Origin: Planctomycetota bacterium
Lineage (GTDB): Bacteria; Planctomycetota; J058
Length of the DNA: 33,527 nucleotides
Direction of reading: 5' to 3'
Assembly: GCA_016765095.1 (NCBI GenBank)
Contig: JAESQQ010000049.1
Span: 1-33,527, forward strand
Shown: piece by piece, positions 28,884 to 33,527 of the stretch
Numbering within the stretch: position 1 is the first letter of the stretch
Layout: each line of letters starts with the position of its first letter
Translations under genes and position numbers: made by a program
Notes under the pieces: model-generated
Database searches by the model: none
Seen by the model: the letters and a program-made list of their open reading frames with translations, nothing else
What the model was told of the DNA's origin: nothing

Positions 28884-30944
28884 GTGGCGAGCCCAGAGCG
28901 CGTCGAGTTGGGCTGTCCGAGTTGTGGCGCGAGCTTTCGGGCTCGCAGCATGGGCTCTAGCTACTACATAGCCGGCATTGACACCGATCTCCGCGAGAAG
29001 GGGAGCATTGAGGACGTCCGCCGCTACAGCCTCGCCTCCTGTCCCCACTGCACCTACAGCGACTACACCTGGGAGTTCCAGACAGGCGAGCGGTTCACGG
29101 ACGCCGAGCAGAAGGCCCTCGCGAGCGCGCTTGGGACGAGCGAGGGAGCTCCGGCACGCAACCGCCCCTTTGGTGACTTCGAGCGCCTTCAGCTGGCTCG
29201 GACTTGCTTCGACGCCCGGGGCTTGGCTGCGAGCTCGCGGGCAGAGTTGGCCTTGCTTGGCTACTACGTGGCCCGTGACCTCGGTCGCCGCGATCTCGAG
29301 CCCGGACTCCGCGACGAGAGTCAGGCCCTGTTCACCGAGGCCCTGAGCGAAGAGCTCCCCGGGCCGCTCCTCCAGCGCTATGCCTATCTGGGCGGCGAGT
29401 TGGCGCGGCGCGGCGGTCGCCGCGACGAGGCCCTCGCGCTCCTCGACCAAGCGCTTCAAGTCGAGGCCGGCGATCCCGAGTGGGACCCCGAAGGTCGCGC
29501 CTGGGACATTGAGCGCCTCGCCCGCCGAATGCACGCGTCCGTGCTCCACGCTGACGCGGAGCCCGCCGATCTCCTCGCGCTAATTCGAGAGGGGCAGCCC
29601 GAGGTCGCTCACGAAGCCTGTCGAATCCTCTCCGGTCGTCGCGACAAGGCGTCGCTGGAGCCTCTCCAAGCTGCCTGGAGTGAGGCTCCAAGCGAGACTC
29701 GGACGGGCATGCTGCGCGAGTTGGTCGTCGAGCCGCACAGCGCCTTCGAGCCCGTCTTCCGCGAGGCGATTCAGAGCGCGGTCCCAGACGACGTTCGCCT
29801 CGCAGCGCGCGGCCTGGCCCAGCTTCGCCAAGGCCGGGACGCTGTCCTCGAGGCCCTCCGCCGCGGCGTGCTCTCGACCGAGGCCGCCTTGACCGACGCC
29901 CTCCGCCACCTCAACGGCGACGACACCCTGGCCCAGGTCCAAGAGATCCTCACCTCGTGGGAGGCTCAGGCGCCCGAAGCGGCCGACGAGTGGTACTTCG
30001 GGAGCGACCCCGCTCCTCTCCGGAGCTTCCTCTATACCTCGGGGACCGCCGACGGACGCGAGCTCCTCGTGCGCGATCTATGTGCCCTCGACGAGAACGA
30101 TCTCTGGGACAAGGTCCCCTCGGGCGGCCCCGTCAGCGCTGCGCTTGCCGTCGGCGACGAGCTCGTCTCGGACTTAATCGCGCTCTTGGGGCACGAGAAC
30201 GCGGCCACCCGTCGCTGGTCCTGCTACCTCTTGGCCGAGCTCCGCCACCGCGGAGCGATCGCCGAGATTGAGCCTCTCGTCGAGGATCCAGACGCCGTCG
30301 TTCGCCTCCAGGCTGCGACCGCCCTCGCCCGGCTCGGGGACTCGGCCCACGAGGCGGTCGTCCTGAGCGGGCTCCGCGAGCTCGACGAGGGAGACTTGCC
30401 CTTCGCGCTTCACTTCCTCGTGCCTTTCCAAAGCGACGCGATCAAGGCCTTCCTGTTCGAGCTCCTCGACTCGGACCAATGCGCGCGGAGCGAACTCCTG
30501 CCGCTGATCGGGCGCCAGGTGCCCGACGACCGAACCGACGACACGCTCAACACCTCACTCCTCGAGCTGAGCGACGACACCCGCGCCGGCGCCGTGACGG
30601 GGCTCTCCTTTCGGAACCAAGAGCAGATCGTCGAGCGCCTCCGCCTCCTCTACGACCACGAGGACTCCGACGAGGTGCTGCGGCGCCTCGTCCACGGGCT
30701 CGGACGCCTGGCTCGCAACGGGCACCGTCGCGACGAGACGACTGTGTTTCTCCGCGAGCGCCTCGAGAGCGCGACGCCGCGGCTCCGGTTCCCGATCGCC
30801 CACACGCTCCTGACTTTGGACGATCCGACTGGAATCGACGTCGTCCGCGAGCGGGCGGCTTTGTTCCACGAGTCGCCCGATCGTTACGACCTCGTGGCCC
30901 CGGCCCTCAAGGCACTCGCCGAGTACGAGCGACGACGGGCTTGA
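28884..30944 (+). CDS. DUF2225-like zinc-ribbon N-terminus fused to HEAT-like repeats
   Basis: CPSCGASFRARSMGSSYYIAGIDTDLREKGSIEDVRRYSLASCPHCTYSDYTWEF; TPR-like helices; HEAT-like DLIALLGHENAATRRWSCYLLAELRHRGAIAEIEPLVEDPDAVVRLQAATALARLGDSAHE. Confidence 0.75.
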   Translation: MASPERVELGCPSCGASFRARSMGSSYYIAGIDTDLREKGSIEDVRRYSLASCPHCTYSDYTWEFQTGERFTDAEQKALASALGTSEGAPARNRPFGDFERLQLARTCFDARGLAASSRAELALLGYYVARDLGRRDLEPGLRDESQALFTEALSEELPGPLLQRYAYLGGELARRGGRRDEALALLDQALQVEAGDPEWDPEGRAWDIERLARRMHASVLHADAEPADLLALIREGQPEVAHEACRILSGRRDKASLEPLQAAWSEAPSETRTGMLRELVVEPHSAFEPVFREAIQSAVPDDVRLAARGLAQLRQGRDAVLEALRRGVLSTEAALTDALRHLNGDDTLAQVQEILTSWEAQAPEAADEWYFGSDPAPLRSFLYTSGTADGRELLVRDLCALDENDLWDKVPSGGPVSAALAVGDELVSDLIALLGHENAATRRWSCYLLAELRHRGAIAEIEPLVEDPDAVVRLQAATALARLGDSAHEAVVLSGLRELDEGDLPFALHFLVPFQSDAIKAFLFELLDSDQCARSELLPLIGRQVPDDRTDDTLNTSLLELSDDTRAGAVTGLSFRNQEQIVERLRLLYDHEDSDEVLRRLVHGLGRLARNGHRRDETTVFLRERLESATPRLRFPIAHTLLTLDDPTGIDVVRERAALFHESPDRYDLVAPALKALAEYERRRA

Positions 30945-31017
30945 GTAGCCTCCTGCCGACGATCGCCCTCCGCTCCTTGAACGGAGCGTGGGAGGGGTTG
31001 AAGGGAGCGTGGGCGGG

Positions 31018-32217
31018 GTGATCCGCGACCTTCTGCTCTTCCTGCGCGCCCCGCTCGCCGCGAGCGCGATCGCGAACCTCCTCGTGGGGATCGCTCTGGC
31101 CCGGCCTGCCGAGGCGATTTCGCCAGCCGCCTGGGCCGGCGTCGCGGTCTTAGCGCTCGCGACTCTCTGCCTCTACTGGGCCGGAATGGGGCTGAACGAC
31201 TTGTTCGACCTCGAGCGGGATCGTGAGCTCTTCCCGAACAAGCCGCTCCCCTCAGGACGGCTCCCTCACGGGCTGGCCAAAGGCGTCGCTTGGGGACTCC
31301 TGCTGACCGGCGTCGGCTGTGGCGGCCTGGGGGCTTGGCTCGCGACGGGATCGCCGCTGCGTGGGCTCTTTGGCGCCTCGGCCGTCGCGATCTGTATCCT
31401 GGCCTACGACGCCTGGCTCAAGCGCTGGAAGATCCCGGGCGCGATCGCAATGGGCGCCTGCCGCTTTAGCAACGCGCTCTTTGGAGCCTATGCGCTTGGC
31501 TGGTGGTCGCCGACGACGGGGTGGGCAGAGGCACTCCCCCTCTACGCCCTGATCCTGGGCGGCTACGTGATGGCCCTGACTTTCCTCTCGACCTACGAGG
31601 AGGAGTCCGCTGGACCGCTCGCCATGACGGGCGGGTTCCTGGTGACCGCCGCCGCGCCGGGGGTCCTCCTGGCGCTCTGCTTGATCAATGACGAGTGGCG
31701 GCCCTACGGCCTCGTGGGTGGGGTTCCCCTGTTCGGGGTTGTGTTGGCCCAGTGGATCATGGCGATCATGGAGGGAACCCGCGCTCGCGGGCAGAGCATG
31801 ACTCGCGCCTTCCTCCAGGCGCTTTGGCTGCTCGACCTTGGCGTCGTGGCCGGCCGGCTCGAGACTGGCTGGATTCCGCTCCTCGTTGGCGGTGTGCTCT
31901 TGTTCCTGGTCGGCAAGCTGGGCGCCAAGATCCTGTTCCGACCTCCGCCCGACCCCACCACGCCTGCGCCGGGCGATGCCCCGCTCGTCTCGGACTCTTC
32001 ACTCGAGGGGATCCCGGAGTTGGCCGCTGACGGCGACCCCGCCCCAGTCGAGCCTGACGCTAGCTCAGCGCCAGCCGCCCCGGCTCCGAGCGAAGTCGTG
32101 GTTCGCCCCGTCCCGGAGTCTTTCGAGACGAAGCTGCCCTCGTCTGCCACCATGGATCTGCCCACGCCGAGCGACTCGGAAGAATCTACGGGCGGCGGCG
32201 CGGGAGCCCCGGAATGA
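31018..32217 (+). CDS. UbiA-family prenyltransferase (EboC-like) with low-complexity C-terminal extension
   Basis: LRAPLAASAIANLLVG; GMGLNDLFDLERDRELFPNKPLPSGRLP (NDxxDxxxD motif); AYDAWLKRWKIPGAIAMGACRFSNALFGA; many hydrophobic segments. GTG start at 31018. Confidence 0.87.
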   Translation: MIRDLLLFLRAPLAASAIANLLVGIALARPAEAISPAAWAGVAVLALATLCLYWAGMGLNDLFDLERDRELFPNKPLPSGRLPHGLAKGVAWGLLLTGVGCGGLGAWLATGSPLRGLFGASAVAICILAYDAWLKRWKIPGAIAMGACRFSNALFGAYALGWWSPTTGWAEALPLYALILGGYVMALTFLSTYEEESAGPLAMTGGFLVTAAAPGVLLALCLINDEWRPYGLVGGVPLFGVVLAQWIMAIMEGTRARGQSMTRAFLQALWLLDLGVVAGRLETGWIPLLVGGVLLFLVGKLGAKILFRPPPDPTTPAPGDAPLVSDSSLEGIPELAADGDPAPVEPDASSAPAAPAPSEVVVRPVPESFETKLPSSATMDLPTPSDSEESTGGGAGAPE

Positions 32218-33209
32218 GCGAGCAGGCGTCAGTCGACGACGAGCAAGCAGAGCAAGAGGTCTTGCTGCCCGCTCGGCTGATGCCCTTCGCTCCCCCCGAT
32301 CCTGAGGCAGAGGCCGCCACGGCGGCGCGGCTCCGCGGCATGAGCAACAACCAGCTCCGCCAGCGACGTGACAAGATCGACCGTCGCCTTTATGAGCTCG
32401 GCCTCGCCATGGGGAGCCCAGCCCTCGCGATCCCCAGCGTGCGCGGGACGGGGCTGATCGACCTCGACCGGATCCTGCGCAAGCTGGGTCGCCTCCTCGA
32501 GGCCCGCGAGCAGGCCGAACTTGAGCGCGACGTGAGCCGAGCGGAGGGAGGGATCCTGGGTCGGATCGACCTCGGCTGGGTCTCGAATCTGTTCCGGAGT
32601 CGGGAGATTCGAACTCGTCGCCAGCTCTTGACGTCAGAGCTCGGGCTCGCGCTTTGCGCCTCCGATCCGCGCGTCTTGAGCGAATACGCGCCCCACGTCA
32701 AGCTGCTCCTCGACGGCCACGTCACCGAGGCGCGTCGAGTCGACGAGCTCTTCGTCGAAATGCGCTTGGTCGACGAAGAGCTCCAGCAACGGATTCGCGA
32801 CGGCGTGGACACCGACCCCGAGAAGGAGATCGACTTGTTCCTGACTCGAGCCCTCGACTCGGTCGACGACGTCTCTATGCGCGTGGGAGGGAAGGTCGCG
32901 GAGTTCGGGCTCAAGGCCGCTCAGGAGGCCGCGAGCGGTGGCGGCCAGGCCGCCTGGGCGTTGGCCAAGGGGGCTGCTCAGGGAGCGATCACGCTCGGGG
33001 GGCGGCTCGGGCGGAAGCGTGGGGGAGCGGAGTCTCCCGAGGTGGAGCCTCTCGATCTGCCCCCGGCGCTGGAGGGGCCCGGGAGTGAGCGAGAGGCCGC
33101 GAGCGGGATTCCGGCCTTGATTCGCGAGTTGGCTCGCCTTCACGCGGACGGGATCCTGACCGACGAGGAGTTCCGGGCCAAGAAGGCCGAGCTCCTCAAG
33201 CGGCTCTGA
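32214..33209 (+). CDS. SHOCT-domain protein of unknown function
   Basis: 331 aa; C-terminal IPALIRELARLHADGILTDEEFRAKKAELLKRL is a SHOCT motif; ATGA overlap with the upstream gene. Confidence 0.78.
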   Translation: MSEQASVDDEQAEQEVLLPARLMPFAPPDPEAEAATAARLRGMSNNQLRQRRDKIDRRLYELGLAMGSPALAIPSVRGTGLIDLDRILRKLGRLLEAREQAELERDVSRAEGGILGRIDLGWVSNLFRSREIRTRRQLLTSELGLALCASDPRVLSEYAPHVKLLLDGHVTEARRVDELFVEMRLVDEELQQRIRDGVDTDPEKEIDLFLTRALDSVDDVSMRVGGKVAEFGLKAAQEAASGGGQAAWALAKGAAQGAITLGGRLGRKRGGAESPEVEPLDLPPALEGPGSEREAASGIPALIRELARLHADGILTDEEFRAKKAELLKRL

Positions 33210-33527
33210 CCGCTGTGAGCTCGACGAGTCCTGAGGGAGGCCTGGCAGCCGATTTCGCGCCCTCCGCGAAGCCGACCTAACGCGACCCGACTAACCGCAG
33301 CCCACCCCTCGCGCCCCGTGTCTCCCGCCCCGGGCGAACGCGCAAGCAACGAAACCGCCTTCGGACAAGCTCGCCCTGCTGTAGCGCATCGCTTAATCGC
33401 GCGACCCGAACTCGCCAAACGCCGACTCATGCGATCCGAACTCGCGAGCGAACTGCCGCCTCCGCTGGACCTTGCACGCGAGCCGGTGAGGGGATGCCCG
33501 TAGGTTCGAGCCTCCCCTGTCCAATAA

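Noticed and set aside
33401-33445. Pair of GCGAYCCGAACTCGC motifs 30 bp apart near the right edge
   Set aside because: Only two imperfect copies in short non-coding sequence; insufficient to assign a function.
33467-33527. tRNA-like 3' end (AGGTTCGAGCCTCCCCTGTCCA) at the right window edge, possible tRNA or tmRNA
   Set aside because: The GTTCGAG T-loop-like string is there, but flanking bases do not form a proper 5-bp T stem and no convincing acceptor, D or anticodon arms were found upstream. Run tRNAscan-SE/ARAGORN with extra downstream sequence.

Overview
GC-rich (about 65% by eye) bacterial chromosomal window, probably from a Planctomycetota-like lineage (inference from gene content and style). 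Left third, minus strand: glycerate kinase (partial, GTG start), HlyD/RND adaptor lipoprotein, aldo/keto reductase, polytopic membrane protein, and a WecA/MraY-like phosphotransferase fused to a CapD-type membrane/nucleotide-binding module. Centre, plus strand: a type IV pilus / type II secretion-like locus (pilM, pilN, pilO, an unusual protein in the pilP position, pilQ secretin), RNase G/E, five consecutive prepilin-like proteins, and a secreted protein with three tandem PrcB-like domains. Right third: a zinc-ribbon/degenerate PP2C-like membrane protein divergent from an HSP90-family ATPase, which is translationally coupled to a saccharopine-dehydrogenase-like enzyme and a small beta-rich protein; then a PlsC acyltransferase, a DUF2225-like/HEAT-repeat protein, a UbiA-family prenyltransferase and a SHOCT-domain protein. 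No rRNA, tRNA, CRISPR array, transposase or phage gene is supported. Best leads: (1) the variant pilus/secretion locus, with non-Gly -1 residues in three of five prepilins, a replaced PilP slot, and Lys-rich PilN/PilO versus a poly-Asp PilQ tail; (2) the triple-PrcB protein next to it; (3) the HSP90 paralogue module; (4) a recurring pattern of perfect short tandem duplications (12-21 bp, 2-4 copies) in intergenic leaders and linkers.
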